Assembly: GCF_023094165.1 (NCBI RefSeq)
Contig: NZ_JALMDK010000003.1
Coordinates: 372,001-436,000, forward strand
DNA: 64,000 bases
Source of the DNA: Crossiella sp. S99.2
GTDB taxonomy: Bacteria > Actinomycetota > Actinomycetes > Mycobacteriales > Pseudonocardiaceae
Reading direction: 5' to 3'
Below are positions 31,837 through 40,607 of this stretch, piece after piece. The position numbers were made by a program, and so were the translations under genes. How positions within the stretch are numbered: the first letter of the stretch is position 1; each line of letters begins with the position of its first letter. The notes below the pieces were generated by a model that searched no databases, was not told the origin of the DNA, and worked only from the letters and a program-made list of their open reading frames with translations.

Positions 31837-32328
31837 ATGAAGTACACCGTCTCGATGGAGATCGCCATGCCGCGGGAGAGGGTGGTCCAGCTGCTCGCCG
31901 ACCCGGAACACCTGCCGAAGTGGCTGCGGGGCTTGGTGCTGCACGAGCCGCTGAGTGGGGTGCACGGGCAGGTCGGCACCAAGTCGCGAGTTGTGCTGCA
32001 GACGGGGCAGCAGCAGATGGAGTGCACCGAGACCATCACCCGCCGGGAACCGGTGGACCTGCACGGGATCGCGCGGGAGAGCGTCGTCCATTACGACCGC
32101 GAGATCGTCGGCAATGGCATGTGGAGCGCCGCGCGCGAACGCTTTACCGAAACCGAACTGGAGACGACGCTCTGGGTGAGCGAGAACGAGTACCGGTTCA
32201 GCAGCGTGCTGATGCGGCTGGTGGCGCTCTTGATGCCCGGCACCTTCCGCAAGCAGTCGCTACAGCACATGCAGGACTTCAAGGCGTTCGCCGAGCACGG
32301 AAAGGACGTCCGCGAAGCGAAGGACTGA
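31837..32328 (+). CDS. SRPBCC family protein
   Basis: A 163-residue ligand-binding START-like protein: MKYTVSMEIAMPRERVVQLL opens the domain, LADPEHLPKWLRGL matches the usual L-x-D-P-x-x-L-x-x-W motif, and the C-terminal helix RKQSLQHMQDFKAFAE closes it. ATG 31837 is preferred (GGAG about 10 nt upstream); the longer upstream frame has poor coding character. It has its own AT-rich dyad promoter region and does not obviously belong with the TetR unit. No ligand can be assigned. Confidence 0.8.
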   Translation: MKYTVSMEIAMPRERVVQLLADPEHLPKWLRGLVLHEPLSGVHGQVGTKSRVVLQTGQQQMECTETITRREPVDLHGIARESVVHYDREIVGNGMWSAARERFTETELETTLWVSENEYRFSSVLMRLVALLMPGTFRKQSLQHMQDFKAFAEHGKDVREAKD

Positions 32329-32443
32329 ACCGCGGGCGGAATCTCGTCACCAGCCGGTGCCGGCATTGCGGGTCTATTCGCCGGACTGCTCACCGGTTGT
32401 GCGTCCCTGAGTTCACCATGCTGTCCATCGACGACATGGATCC

Positions 32444-32541
32444 GCGGCCTGGCTGTGTTCGGACGCGGCTTCCTACCTCACCGGCAGCACCTTCACCGTG
32501 GACGGCGGCATGACCACCGGCCACCCGACCCCGTTACGGGT
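32444..32541 (+). pseudogene. SDR C-terminal remnant
   Basis: About 30 codons reading AAWLCSDAASYLTGSTFTVD then GGM, the unmistakable end of a classical SDR (W-L-x-S-D-x-A-S-Y-x-T-G-x-x-x-x-V-D-G-G). No Rossmann motif, NAG or YxxxK exists upstream on this strand, and no stop follows at the usual place. It is a short leftover of a deleted gene. Confidence 0.7.
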
Positions 32542-32570
32542 CGCGGCGCCAGAGCCGTCATGGCCAGAGT

Positions 32571-33230
32571 TCACTCCTTTCGGGTCCGTATCCCCAGCAC
32601 CACCGGTGTCGGCGAGCCGCCCTCCGCGAAACGTTCGAGCACCAGGCCCGCGGCCAGGAACTCGTTCAGCAGATCGGGCAGTGGCCGGTGGGTGGCGCCG
32701 ACCTTGTCGCGCAGACCGTCAGCAGTCCACGACGCGGTTGTCCAGTAGGTGTCCCGGTAGCCGGGGTTGATCACTATGGCCGCCGGCTCAGACCGGTCGG
32801 CAAAACCGCCACAGAAACACGGGTGCACCCCGAGGTGGACGAACACGCCGCCTGGGCGCAGGACTCGGGCCACCTCGCGGAGCACCGCCGGGTAGCCGGG
32901 CATATCGGTGTGGGTCAGCACCGTCACCACGGCCGCCAGGGAACTGTCGGCGATCGGGAGAGATTCGGCGTCGGCCTGGGCCACGGGCAATTTCGCCGAC
33001 GCGTGACCCAGCATACCGCAGGAAATGTCGAGCCCGACCGGGTTCCAGCCCAGCGCCCGGAGCCGGCCCGCGTGCGCACCGGTTCCGCAGCCTATTTCCA
33101 GGCAGGGGCCACTTCCGGGGCCAAGCAGGTCGGCCAGCAGTCTGGCCAGTTCCAGCAGGTCGGAGCCTTGCTGGGCGGCGAGGAAGTCGTGCTCGTACCA
33201 GTCCGCGATGTCATCATAATGGGCGCGCAT
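32571..33230 (-). CDS. Class I SAM-dependent methyltransferase
   Basis: A 219-residue methyltransferase. Motif I is LEIGCGTGAHAGRL, followed by PVGLDISCGML (acidic post-motif), ADAESLPIAD (motif II) and LREVARVLRPGGVFVHLGVHP (motif III/post). It is of the UbiE/COQ5 methyltransf_11 type. The substrate is unknown. Start ATG 33230 (MRAHYDDIADWYEHDF) matches family N-termini; GTG 33245 would add five residues. It runs in the same direction as the VOC gene upstream, 86 bp apart. Confidence 0.87.
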   Translation of the reverse strand: MRAHYDDIADWYEHDFLAAQQGSDLLELARLLADLLGPGSGPCLEIGCGTGAHAGRLRALGWNPVGLDISCGMLGHASAKLPVAQADAESLPIADSSLAAVVTVLTHTDMPGYPAVLREVARVLRPGGVFVHLGVHPCFCGGFADRSEPAAIVINPGYRDTYWTTASWTADGLRDKVGATHRPLPDLLNEFLAAGLVLERFAEGGSPTPVVLGIRTRKE

Positions 33231-33316
33231 GCCTCGACTGAACACGCTGCGCTTCGATTCTCGCCTGCCATTCCGCCCAGGGTGAACGCTGAATAACCCG
33301 ATCAGGGCGGAAAGGC

Positions 33317-33922
33317 TCAGGGAGCTGTAGTCAGGTCGAATTGGCCCTTCCGGCCGTGTACAACTGCTCTCAGGCCGACGCGGTTGGCTGGACGGATCGG
33401 CAGTGCCTCGTCCAGTGCAGCCAGGGTGGCGCGCAGCGGGTCTGGATCCGGAGACCACGCGTGCAGCTCCACCAACGTCGCCATCGGAAGGTTCCTGGCC
33501 GGGTGTGTTGTGCCGCCCCAGTCAATCAGGAACGGGACGACTCCAGCGCCTGGCGGGGTGAGCCGCCAGCTCAGTTGTCGTCCGTCGGTGGTGAGCCGCC
33601 CCATCGCCTGCGGTGTGCCCGGATCGGCGCCGCGGGCACGGGCGGCGGCCACGCTCGCATCGATGTCGGTGGTGCGGGCGGCCCAGGTCACCAGGCTGGG
33701 GCCGGTCAGCGTGCCGAGTCCGAAGATCGTCGGCTCGGCCTCGCGCGCCGGATCCGGTCCGATGATCTCCAAGTAGGCCTGCTCACCCAGGCCGAGTAAG
33801 TAGTTCGCGGTTCCGAACTCAACGTGGCGACCGCCTGGTACCGGGCGGTCGCCGGAAAGGAGGTGGATCAGGTCAACGGTGCCGGCCAGGTCCGGCGTCG
33901 CCAGCACGAGGTGGTCGAGCAT
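33317..33922 (-). CDS. VOC / glyoxalase_3-like protein
   Basis: A 201-residue protein starting MLDHLVLATPDLAGTVD, typical of the glyoxalase-like (VOC, Glyoxalase_3) family, with FGTANYLLGLGEQAYLEIIGPDP forming the expected metal-site strands (H4, E in YLEII). These proteins lack a single function; many are of unknown role. It is divergent from the acyl-CoA dehydrogenase operon, and the intervening 86 bp contain a perfect TetR-type palindrome, so the two units are probably co-regulated. Confidence 0.8.
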   Translation of the reverse strand: MLDHLVLATPDLAGTVDLIHLLSGDRPVPGGRHVEFGTANYLLGLGEQAYLEIIGPDPAREAEPTIFGLGTLTGPSLVTWAARTTDIDASVAAARARGADPGTPQAMGRLTTDGRQLSWRLTPPGAGVVPFLIDWGGTTHPARNLPMATLVELHAWSPDPDPLRATLAALDEALPIRPANRVGLRAVVHGRKGQFDLTTAP

Positions 33923-33971
33923 GGGTCTCCGTCCCTCTTGACATCCCGCTACAGCCATACCAGATTGCTGC

Positions 33972-33989
33972 TGACTGATTGATCAGTCA
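33972..33989. promoter_or_regulatory. TetR-type operator of acyl-CoA operon
   Basis: TGACTGATTGATCAGTCA is a perfect 8+2+8 palindrome, 19 bp before the acyl-CoA dehydrogenase start and 49 bp before the divergent VOC start. It resembles operators of TetR regulators of fatty-acid genes. No regulator gene adjoins it; the TetR at 31.0 kb has a different palindrome. Confidence 0.65.
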
Positions 33990-34008
33990 CTTAGTGGCGG
34001 AGGTGGCT

Positions 34009-35175
34009 GTGCGGCAGGTGCGGGACGGGCTCGATCTCACCGCGGAACAACGGGACTTCATCAGCCTCGCCCGGGATTTCGCCGCGACGGAAATCCGTCC
34101 GGTGGCGCGCACGGTGGATGAGGCTGACACGGAGAGCCCGCTTGAACTGTGGACTCGTGCCGCGGCGCTGGGCCTGACCGACCTGATGCTGCCCGCCCGG
34201 CTGGGCGGTGGCGGGATCGAGGACCTGCTCACCCAGGCCCTCATCCAGCAGGAACTCTGCTACGGCGACATCGGCATCGGCAACCTGCTGACCTCCAGCG
34301 GGTTCACCGCCGGTCCGTTGCTCGCACTGGGCACGCCGGAGCAGCAGGCCCGCTGGCTGACGCCGCTGTGCGGGAAGAACCCGCCGCTGACCGCGGTCGC
34401 GGTGACCGAACCGGACATCGGCTCCGACGCCGCCGGCCTGCGGACCCGGGCCGTGCGCGACGGCGGAGAGTACGTGCTGACCGGGCAGAAGACCTGGATC
34501 TCCAACGCGCCCTACGCCGAGTTCTTCGTGGTGTTCGCGACGGTGGACCCGGCGCTGCGCTCGCGCGGCGTCACCGCCTTCGTGGTGGAACGAGACCGGC
34601 CGGGGCTGACGGTCGGCCCGCCCATGCGCAAGCTCGGGCAGCGGGCGATCGTCAACGCCGAGGTCTTCCTGGACGAGGTGCGGGTGCCGGTCGAGCACCG
34701 GCTCGGTGGGGAGGGCGAGGCATTCCGCGGGCTCATGCGGACCTTCGACGCCTCGCGGATCCTCATCGGCGCGGCCTGCACCGGCCTGTCCAGGGCCGCC
34801 CTGGACACGGCCACCGACTACGCCCGGCAGCGGGTGCAGTTCGGCACGCCCATCATCGAGCACCAGGCGGTCGGCTTCCGGCTGGCCGATATGGCGGCCA
34901 AGGTCGACATCTCGCACCTGCTGACCGTGCGGGCGGCCCAGCTGTTCGACCGGGGCGAGCCGGTCGCGGCGGAGTCGGCGATCGCCAAGGTCACCGCCTC
35001 GGAGAACGCCATGTGGTGTGCCTGGGCGGCGGTGCAGACGCTGGGCGGCTGGGGGTACTCGCGGGAGTTCCTGGTCGAGAAGTGGCTGCGTGACGCCAAG
35101 CTGGAGGAGATCGAGGAGGGCACCTCCGACATCCAGCGGCTGATCATCGCCAGGTCGCTGGCCAGGCCGAGGTGA
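34009..35175 (+). CDS. Acyl-CoA dehydrogenase
   Basis: A 388-residue acyl-CoA dehydrogenase of normal length. FAD/acyl sites: AVTEPDIGSDAAGL, KTWISNAPYAEFFVV, then DEVRVPVEHRLG, and the terminal EKWLRDAKLEEIEEGTSDIQ with the catalytic base in EGTSDIQ. It would form a trans-2,3 double bond in an acyl-CoA, passing electrons to ETF. GTG 34009 is preferred because GGAGG lies 5 nt upstream. Its stop overlaps the next start by 4 nt (GTGA), so the three-gene operon is translationally coupled. Confidence 0.92.
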   Translation: MRQVRDGLDLTAEQRDFISLARDFAATEIRPVARTVDEADTESPLELWTRAAALGLTDLMLPARLGGGGIEDLLTQALIQQELCYGDIGIGNLLTSSGFTAGPLLALGTPEQQARWLTPLCGKNPPLTAVAVTEPDIGSDAAGLRTRAVRDGGEYVLTGQKTWISNAPYAEFFVVFATVDPALRSRGVTAFVVERDRPGLTVGPPMRKLGQRAIVNAEVFLDEVRVPVEHRLGGEGEAFRGLMRTFDASRILIGAACTGLSRAALDTATDYARQRVQFGTPIIEHQAVGFRLADMAAKVDISHLLTVRAAQLFDRGEPVAAESAIAKVTASENAMWCAWAAVQTLGGWGYSREFLVEKWLRDAKLEEIEEGTSDIQRLIIARSLARPR

Positions 35176-37346
35176 GCACGCTGGCCCGGTTCACCGACCC
35201 GGCCTCGGTGGCGGTGGTCGGTGCTTCGGCCGACCCGGCCAAATGGGGTCACTGGCTGGCCCTGGGCGCGCTCGCGGGCGGGCACCGGCGACGGGTGCAC
35301 CTGGTCAACCACCGTGGTGGCCAGGTCGCCGGGCTGGAGTGCCTGACCAGTGTGCAGGCGCTGCCCGAGGCGCCGGAGCTGGTGGCGGTCTGCGTGCCGG
35401 CGCGGGCCGTGCCAGAGGTGGTCGAGGACGCCCTCGCACTGGGGGTGCGGGCGTTCCTGGTGATCACCAGCGGGTTCACCCCCGCGGCTGAGGCGGCTCT
35501 GGCCGACCGGGTCCGGCGGGCTGGGGCCCGGCTGCTCGGCCCGAGCTGCCTCGGTCTCTACGACGCCGACGCCGAGCTGCGGCTGCTGTGGGGCGAATGC
35601 GCGCCGGGTGCACTGGCCATCGTCTCGCAGAGCGGTCAGCTCGGGCTGGAAGTGGCCGGCCTGGCCGCCGCGGCGGGGCTGGGGGTGTCGCGGTTCGTCT
35701 CGGTGGGCGCCCAGTGCGATGTCACCGCGACCGACCTGCTGCACGGCCTGGCCGGTCACGCCCGCACCCGGGTGGTGCTGCTGTACCTGGAGGGCTTCGG
35801 GGACGGCCGCGCGGTGCTCGCGGCCCTCGCCCGGCTGCGCGCGGCCGGTAAACCGGTCGTGGTGCTGACCGCGGGGGCCAGCCCGGTCGGCGCGGCCGCG
35901 GTCCGCTCGCACACCGGCGCGCTCAGCTCCACCACCGATGTGGTGCGCGCGGCCCTGCGCTCGGCGGGCGCGATCCTGGCCCGCACCCCGGCCGAGGCGG
36001 TGCGGGCCGCCGCCCAGCTCGCCGCGGGGATCCCGCGCGGCGACCGCGTCGGCGTGGTCAGCGACAGCGGCGGTCAGGGCGCGCTGGCCGCCGACCTGGT
36101 GAGCGAGGCCGGACTGACGCCGGGCATCCCGGTCGACCTGGCCGGGGCGGGCGAAGCGGACCTGGGCAGCTACGCGGCGGCCGTCGAGCGGGTACTCGGC
36201 TGCGGGGACATCGACGCCGTGCTGCTGACCGGCTACTTCGGCCGGTACGCGGTGGACTCGCCGGGACTGGCCGCCACCGAGATCGCGGTGGCGCAACGCC
36301 TGGTCGAACTCGGTCGTGGCGGGTGTCCGCTGGTGGTGCACAGCATGGCCGCCCACGATCCGCGCGCGCCCGCGGTGGCTGTGCTGCGGGCCGGCGGTGT
36401 GACCGTGCACGCCGAGATCGACATGGCGGTCGAGGCCCTCGGCCTGGCTGCCCAGTGGCGGGCCAGGGCCGCGCGGAACCTGTCGGCGCGCGGCGCGGAC
36501 TCCAGGACCGTGGGTGAGGAATCCCGGAGCACCACGGCAACGGTGAACACCCCCTGGAGTGGCTCAGTGCCAAGTGTCATCACCTACTGGAGTGCCCGGG
36601 AGTTGCTGTCCGCGTTCGGCGTGCCGTATCCGGCCGCTCAACCAGTGGCCTCCCGGACCGAGCTGCTGGCCGCGACCGCGCGGTTGCGCGGGCCGTTCGT
36701 GCTCAAGGCGAGCTGGATCGAGCACCGCACCGAGCAGGACGCGGTGCGGGTGGGACTGGCGGATCCGGTGGCGGTGCTGGCCGGGTACGACGAGCTGGCG
36801 GGGCGGCTCGGCGAGCACGGGTACGTGGTCGAGGTGCAGGATCAGCGTGCGGGTGTGGTCGAGCTGATCGTGGGATTCCGGCGGGATCCGGCGTTCGGGC
36901 CGGTGGTGCTGGTCGGGATCGGAGGCACGTTGGCTGAGGTGTACCGCGACGTCACGGTGGAACTGGCGCCGGTGGACGCGGAGCTGGCCGTGACGATGCT
37001 GCGGCGGTTGCGGGGGTGGCCGTTGCTGGCGGGGTGGCGGGGCCGCCCGGCGGTGGACGTCGAGGCCGCGGCCCAGGTGGTGGCCGCGGTGTCACGGGTG
37101 GCGCTGACGCGGGTCGACCTGGCGGAAGGCGAGATCAACCCGTTGCGGGTCGGGCCGTTGGGGGCGGTCGCGGTGGACGCGCTGCTGGTGCCGATGGCAC
37201 GGCGGGATCGGCTGTCGAACGAGGGTGGGACGGACGCGACTTGGGCGAGCGGGGCTGGGCTTGGGGCGAGTGGTGTGGGGCTGAGTGGACTGGAAGACGG
37301 GGGCCTGAGTGGGCCGGGAGAGCGGATGCCGGAGGTGACGCGGTGA
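35172..37346 (+). CDS. NDP-forming acyl-CoA synthetase (acetate-CoA ligase family)
   Basis: A 724-residue fused alpha-beta acyl-CoA synthetase. Order: CoA-binding Rossmann domain (PASVAVVGASADPAKWG), succinyl-CoA ligase-like domain (AIVSQSGQLGLEVAGLA), second ligase domain with the phospho-histidine segment RSHTGALSST, then an ATP-grasp domain (GPFVLKASWIEHRTE, and VGIGGTLAEVYRD) ending INPLRVG. It interconverts acyl-CoA with acid plus ATP or makes the CoA ester. The last 40 residues are glycine-rich tail. It is coupled both to the dehydrogenase and to the ThDP enzyme. Substrate unknown. Confidence 0.88.
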   Translation: MSTLARFTDPASVAVVGASADPAKWGHWLALGALAGGHRRRVHLVNHRGGQVAGLECLTSVQALPEAPELVAVCVPARAVPEVVEDALALGVRAFLVITSGFTPAAEAALADRVRRAGARLLGPSCLGLYDADAELRLLWGECAPGALAIVSQSGQLGLEVAGLAAAAGLGVSRFVSVGAQCDVTATDLLHGLAGHARTRVVLLYLEGFGDGRAVLAALARLRAAGKPVVVLTAGASPVGAAAVRSHTGALSSTTDVVRAALRSAGAILARTPAEAVRAAAQLAAGIPRGDRVGVVSDSGGQGALAADLVSEAGLTPGIPVDLAGAGEADLGSYAAAVERVLGCGDIDAVLLTGYFGRYAVDSPGLAATEIAVAQRLVELGRGGCPLVVHSMAAHDPRAPAVAVLRAGGVTVHAEIDMAVEALGLAAQWRARAARNLSARGADSRTVGEESRSTTATVNTPWSGSVPSVITYWSARELLSAFGVPYPAAQPVASRTELLAATARLRGPFVLKASWIEHRTEQDAVRVGLADPVAVLAGYDELAGRLGEHGYVVEVQDQRAGVVELIVGFRRDPAFGPVVLVGIGGTLAEVYRDVTVELAPVDAELAVTMLRRLRGWPLLAGWRGRPAVDVEAAAQVVAAVSRVALTRVDLAEGEINPLRVGPLGAVAVDALLVPMARRDRLSNEGGTDATWASGAGLGASGVGLSGLEDGGLSGPGERMPEVTR

Positions 37347-38929
37347 AGGTGACCGGCGGTCAGGCTGTGGTGCAGGCGCTGGCCGCGCACGGGGTGGACA
37401 CCGTGTTCGGGATTCCGGGCACGCACAACCTGGAGATCTATCGGCATCTGGCGGCCGAGGGGGTGCGGCATGTGAGCACCCGGCACGAGCAGGGCGCCGC
37501 CTATGCCGCCGATGGGTACGCGCGGGCCAGTGGGCGGCCGGGGGTGTGCGTGGTGACCTCGGGGCCGGCGACCTTGAACGCCGCGGCGGCGATCGGGCAG
37601 GCCTACTCCGACTCGGTGCCGGTGCTGCTGATCTCCCCCGGGCTGCCGCTGCGGCATCCGGGCCGGGGCAACGGCTACCTGCACGAGATGAAGGACCAGT
37701 CCGCGGCAATGCACGCGATCGCCGGGTACAGCCTGCGGGTGACCTCGGTGGCGGAGATCCCGGGGGCGGTGGCGGAGGCGTTCGCGTACTTCCGGGCGGG
37801 GCGGCCTCGGCCGGTGCACCTGGAGGTGCCGGTGGACGTGCTGGGGGAGGTTGCCGAGGTCGCGGTCGGGGGGCCGGTGGCGGTGGGGCGGGTGCTGCCG
37901 GAAGCGGCGGTGCTGGCTCGGGTGGTCGAGGTGCTGGGGGCGGCTCGGCGGCCTGGGCTGCTGGTGGGCGGTGGGGCCAAGGGGGCGGCGGGGCTGGTTC
38001 GGGAGCTGGCGGAGTTGGTGGGGGCACCGGTGGTCAGCACGGCCAACGGGAAGGGGGTCCTGGCTGAGGGGCATCCGTTGAGCCTGGGGGCTGGGGTGCA
38101 CTTGCCGGGGGTCGTGGAGTTCGTGCGGGACTGCGATGTGCTGGTGGTCCTGGGCAGTGAGCTGGCGCCCAGTGACTTCTGGGTGGAGCCGCTGGCCCGG
38201 CCGGGGTGCCTGGTGCGGGTGGATGTGGATCCGGGGCAGCTGCGGGTCAACGCCGCGCCGGAGGTGGAGGTGGTGGGAGATGTCGGAGCGGTACTGGCCG
38301 AGCTACTCCCCCGGCTCGCCGGAGGAGAACGCGGGGACGGGGCGGAGCGGGCGGCTTGGTGGCGGGAGCGGTTGCGGGAGCAGGGGCGCGCCGAGGGGGC
38401 TCGGTGGTTGTGGTTGCTGGAGGTGCTCGGCGAGGCCCTCGGGGACGGGATTCTGGGCGCCGACAGTGCGATGGCCTGCTATTACGGGGCGCTGACGAAT
38501 CTGCCGGTGCAGCGGCCGGGTGGGTTTTTGTATCCGACCGGGTTCGGCACCCTGGGGTATGGGTTGCCTGCTGCCATCGGAGCGGCGGTGGCGTGCCCGG
38601 GAGTGCGCACGGCGGCGTTGCTCGGGGACGGTGGGGTGATGTTCACCGTGGCGGAGCTGGCCACCGCGGCGCAGCTCGGGCTGGCGTTGCCGGTGCTGGT
38701 GGTGGACAACGCCGGATACGGGGAGATCCGGGCGGAGATGGTGGAGCGGGAGGATCCGGTGCACGCGGTGGATCTGCCGTCGCCGGACTTCGCGGCGCTG
38801 GGGCGCGCGCTGGGGTGCCACGGGGTTCGGGTGGCCGACGCCGAGTCGTTGCGGGTGGAGCTGGCGCGGGCGTTCGCGGCTGACCGGCCGACAGTGCTGC
38901 ACCTGCCCGAGGAGCTGGGGCGCGCCTGA
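37343..38929 (+). CDS. Thiamine diphosphate-dependent decarboxylase/synthase
   Basis: A 528-residue three-domain ThDP enzyme. The cofactor-activating Glu lies in TRHEQGAAYAADGYAR; the middle domain follows; the ThDP/Mg motif runs from LGDGGVMFT to VVDNAGYG. The segment GQAYSDSVPVLLISPG with RGNGYLHEMKDQ is closest to the AruI-type 2-ketoarginine decarboxylase branch, but acetolactate-synthase-like enzymes share it. GTG 37343 overlaps the previous stop by 4 nt. With the acyl-CoA genes it may supply an aldehyde or acid from a 2-oxo acid; this is a guess. Confidence 0.88.
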   Translation: MKVTGGQAVVQALAAHGVDTVFGIPGTHNLEIYRHLAAEGVRHVSTRHEQGAAYAADGYARASGRPGVCVVTSGPATLNAAAAIGQAYSDSVPVLLISPGLPLRHPGRGNGYLHEMKDQSAAMHAIAGYSLRVTSVAEIPGAVAEAFAYFRAGRPRPVHLEVPVDVLGEVAEVAVGGPVAVGRVLPEAAVLARVVEVLGAARRPGLLVGGGAKGAAGLVRELAELVGAPVVSTANGKGVLAEGHPLSLGAGVHLPGVVEFVRDCDVLVVLGSELAPSDFWVEPLARPGCLVRVDVDPGQLRVNAAPEVEVVGDVGAVLAELLPRLAGGERGDGAERAAWWRERLREQGRAEGARWLWLLEVLGEALGDGILGADSAMACYYGALTNLPVQRPGGFLYPTGFGTLGYGLPAAIGAAVACPGVRTAALLGDGGVMFTVAELATAAQLGLALPVLVVDNAGYGEIRAEMVEREDPVHAVDLPSPDFAALGRALGCHGVRVADAESLRVELARAFAADRPTVLHLPEELGRA

Positions 38930-38995
38930 GGTGGGTGGGCCGGTGTGGACGGTGGCCGGGCCTGTCAGAGCTGCCGGGGCCTGCCGGACTGGGTC

Positions 38996-40597
38996 TCAGC
39001 GCAGGGGCAGGCGGGCTACCTCGGTCAGGGTGGTCTCGGTGGCGCGTTCGAAGGTGATGGTGGCCTCGGTGCTGGTCAGGTCCAGGGTGGCGAGCAGGTT
39101 GCCGAAGTAGGGGCCCGCGGTTTTGCGCCAGCGGGTGGGCTGGGCCGGGACGCCGGAGAGGCGGGTCCAGGCGTGCATGAGCGCCGTGGGCAGGCGCCAC
39201 CAGCCCACGTGCAGGGCCGGTTTGAACATCGCGGGTTCGGCGTTGCGCAGGGGTGAGCAGGTCAGCTGGTGCACCGGGGTGTCGCCGGTGGTGCGGGCGA
39301 CGTAGCTGTGGTGGACGTCGCCGGAGAGCACCGCGACCGTGCCCTCGGTCTTGCCCGCTGCCTCGTGCAGGACCTGGGCGAGCTGGTCGAAGGACTCGCG
39401 GAAGCTGGCCCAGTGATCGAAGTCGCCGAGCTGGCGGATGCGTTCGGCCAGCCGGCCGCGCCAGCCGGGGCGGGTGGCGGCGTGTTCGTTGCGGGCCTGC
39501 AGGTGGTGGATCACCGGGGGCAGCAGCCAGGGCAGGGAGCTGCCCAGCAGCAGGTGGCGGTACTCGGTGCCGGCCCCGGCCAGCTGGGCGGTGAGCCAGG
39601 CGAATTCCGCGTCGTCGAGCATTTTGCGGCGGCCGTCGCGCAGGATGCGGCCGGCCCGGCTGTCCACCATGAGCAGGCGGACCGGGCCGAAGTCGCGGCA
39701 GAAGCTCCACTGGGCCTGCTTGTGTTCGCCGATCTCGGTGTCCCAGCGCTGCGCGTGCGATTCCAGCAGCTCCTGGGCGTCCGCCCCGTGCAGGGCCTGG
39801 ACCTGCTGGTACACCTCGTCCTTGGTCAGTGCGGCGGGGCTGAGGTTGCCCAGGTGCTGGTACACCCAGTAGGAGGCCAGCGCGCCGCGGACCCGCTTGG
39901 CCCACCAGGACTTGGCCGCCATCTCGGTACGCCAGGTCTCGGAGGTGTTCCAGTCGTCGCGGACGTCGTGGTCGTCGAAGATCATCGAGGTCGGCACGGT
40001 GGAGAACAGCCAGCGGATCTCGGGTTCGGACCAGCTCTCGTGGTAGAGCTGGGTGTACTCCTCGTAGTCGGCGACCTCGATGCCGGGCGGTTCGGCCAGG
40101 TCGCGGCGCTGCTTGAGGTACTGCTGGGTGCGGTCGGTGGTCTCGTCGGCGTAGATCTGGTCGCCGAGCAGCAGCAGCGCCTCGGGGCGTTCCCGCACCG
40201 GCAGGTCGCGCAGGCGGTTGGCCAGTGCGGACAGCGCGCAGTAGCCGACCTTGGCGCGCTGGGCCGGGTCCTCGGGCCGGGCGAAGCGGCAGGAACCGAA
40301 GGAGACCCGCATCGGGTGGTCGGGCCGGTCGGGCAGGGTGCGGATGACGCTGGGCGGGTAGTGGGACTCCGGCAGCGGCCACACCGCTTGGCCGTCGAGG
40401 TGGACCTGGTACTCGTGTTCGGTGTCCGGGGCCAGGCCGCTGAGCACGATCAGCGCGTAGTGGTGGCCGCCGACCTGGAAGGTGCCGCTTTCGGCGTCGA
40501 GCACCCGGACGGTGCCGGGGCCGTCGGTCTCCACCCAGACGGTGGCCGAGTTGTCGTCGACGTGGCGCAGCAGCGGTCCGAGCACGAGGTTGGGCAC
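38996..40597 (-). CDS. PhoD-like metallophosphatase (cytoplasmic)
   Basis: A 533-residue PhoD-family phosphatase/phosphodiesterase without a signal peptide. An N-terminal fibronectin-like domain (TVWVETDGPGTVRV) precedes the catalytic part: FGSCRFARPED, LLLGDQIYADE (metal-binding D), FDDHDVRDDWN and SGDVHHSY. The lack of a Tat or Sec signal separates it from the second PhoD at 43.4 kb and suggests an intracellular phosphodiester substrate. It ends 66 bp from the convergent ThDP gene and is 10 bp downstream of the adenosine deaminase gene, so the two are probably co-transcribed. Confidence 0.88.
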   Translation of the reverse strand: MPNLVLGPLLRHVDDNSATVWVETDGPGTVRVLDAESGTFQVGGHHYALIVLSGLAPDTEHEYQVHLDGQAVWPLPESHYPPSVIRTLPDRPDHPMRVSFGSCRFARPEDPAQRAKVGYCALSALANRLRDLPVRERPEALLLLGDQIYADETTDRTQQYLKQRRDLAEPPGIEVADYEEYTQLYHESWSEPEIRWLFSTVPTSMIFDDHDVRDDWNTSETWRTEMAAKSWWAKRVRGALASYWVYQHLGNLSPAALTKDEVYQQVQALHGADAQELLESHAQRWDTEIGEHKQAQWSFCRDFGPVRLLMVDSRAGRILRDGRRKMLDDAEFAWLTAQLAGAGTEYRHLLLGSSLPWLLPPVIHHLQARNEHAATRPGWRGRLAERIRQLGDFDHWASFRESFDQLAQVLHEAAGKTEGTVAVLSGDVHHSYVARTTGDTPVHQLTCSPLRNAEPAMFKPALHVGWWRLPTALMHAWTRLSGVPAQPTRWRKTAGPYFGNLLATLDLTSTEATITFERATETTLTEVARLPLR

Positions 40598-40607
40598 GGC
40601 GCCTTGT

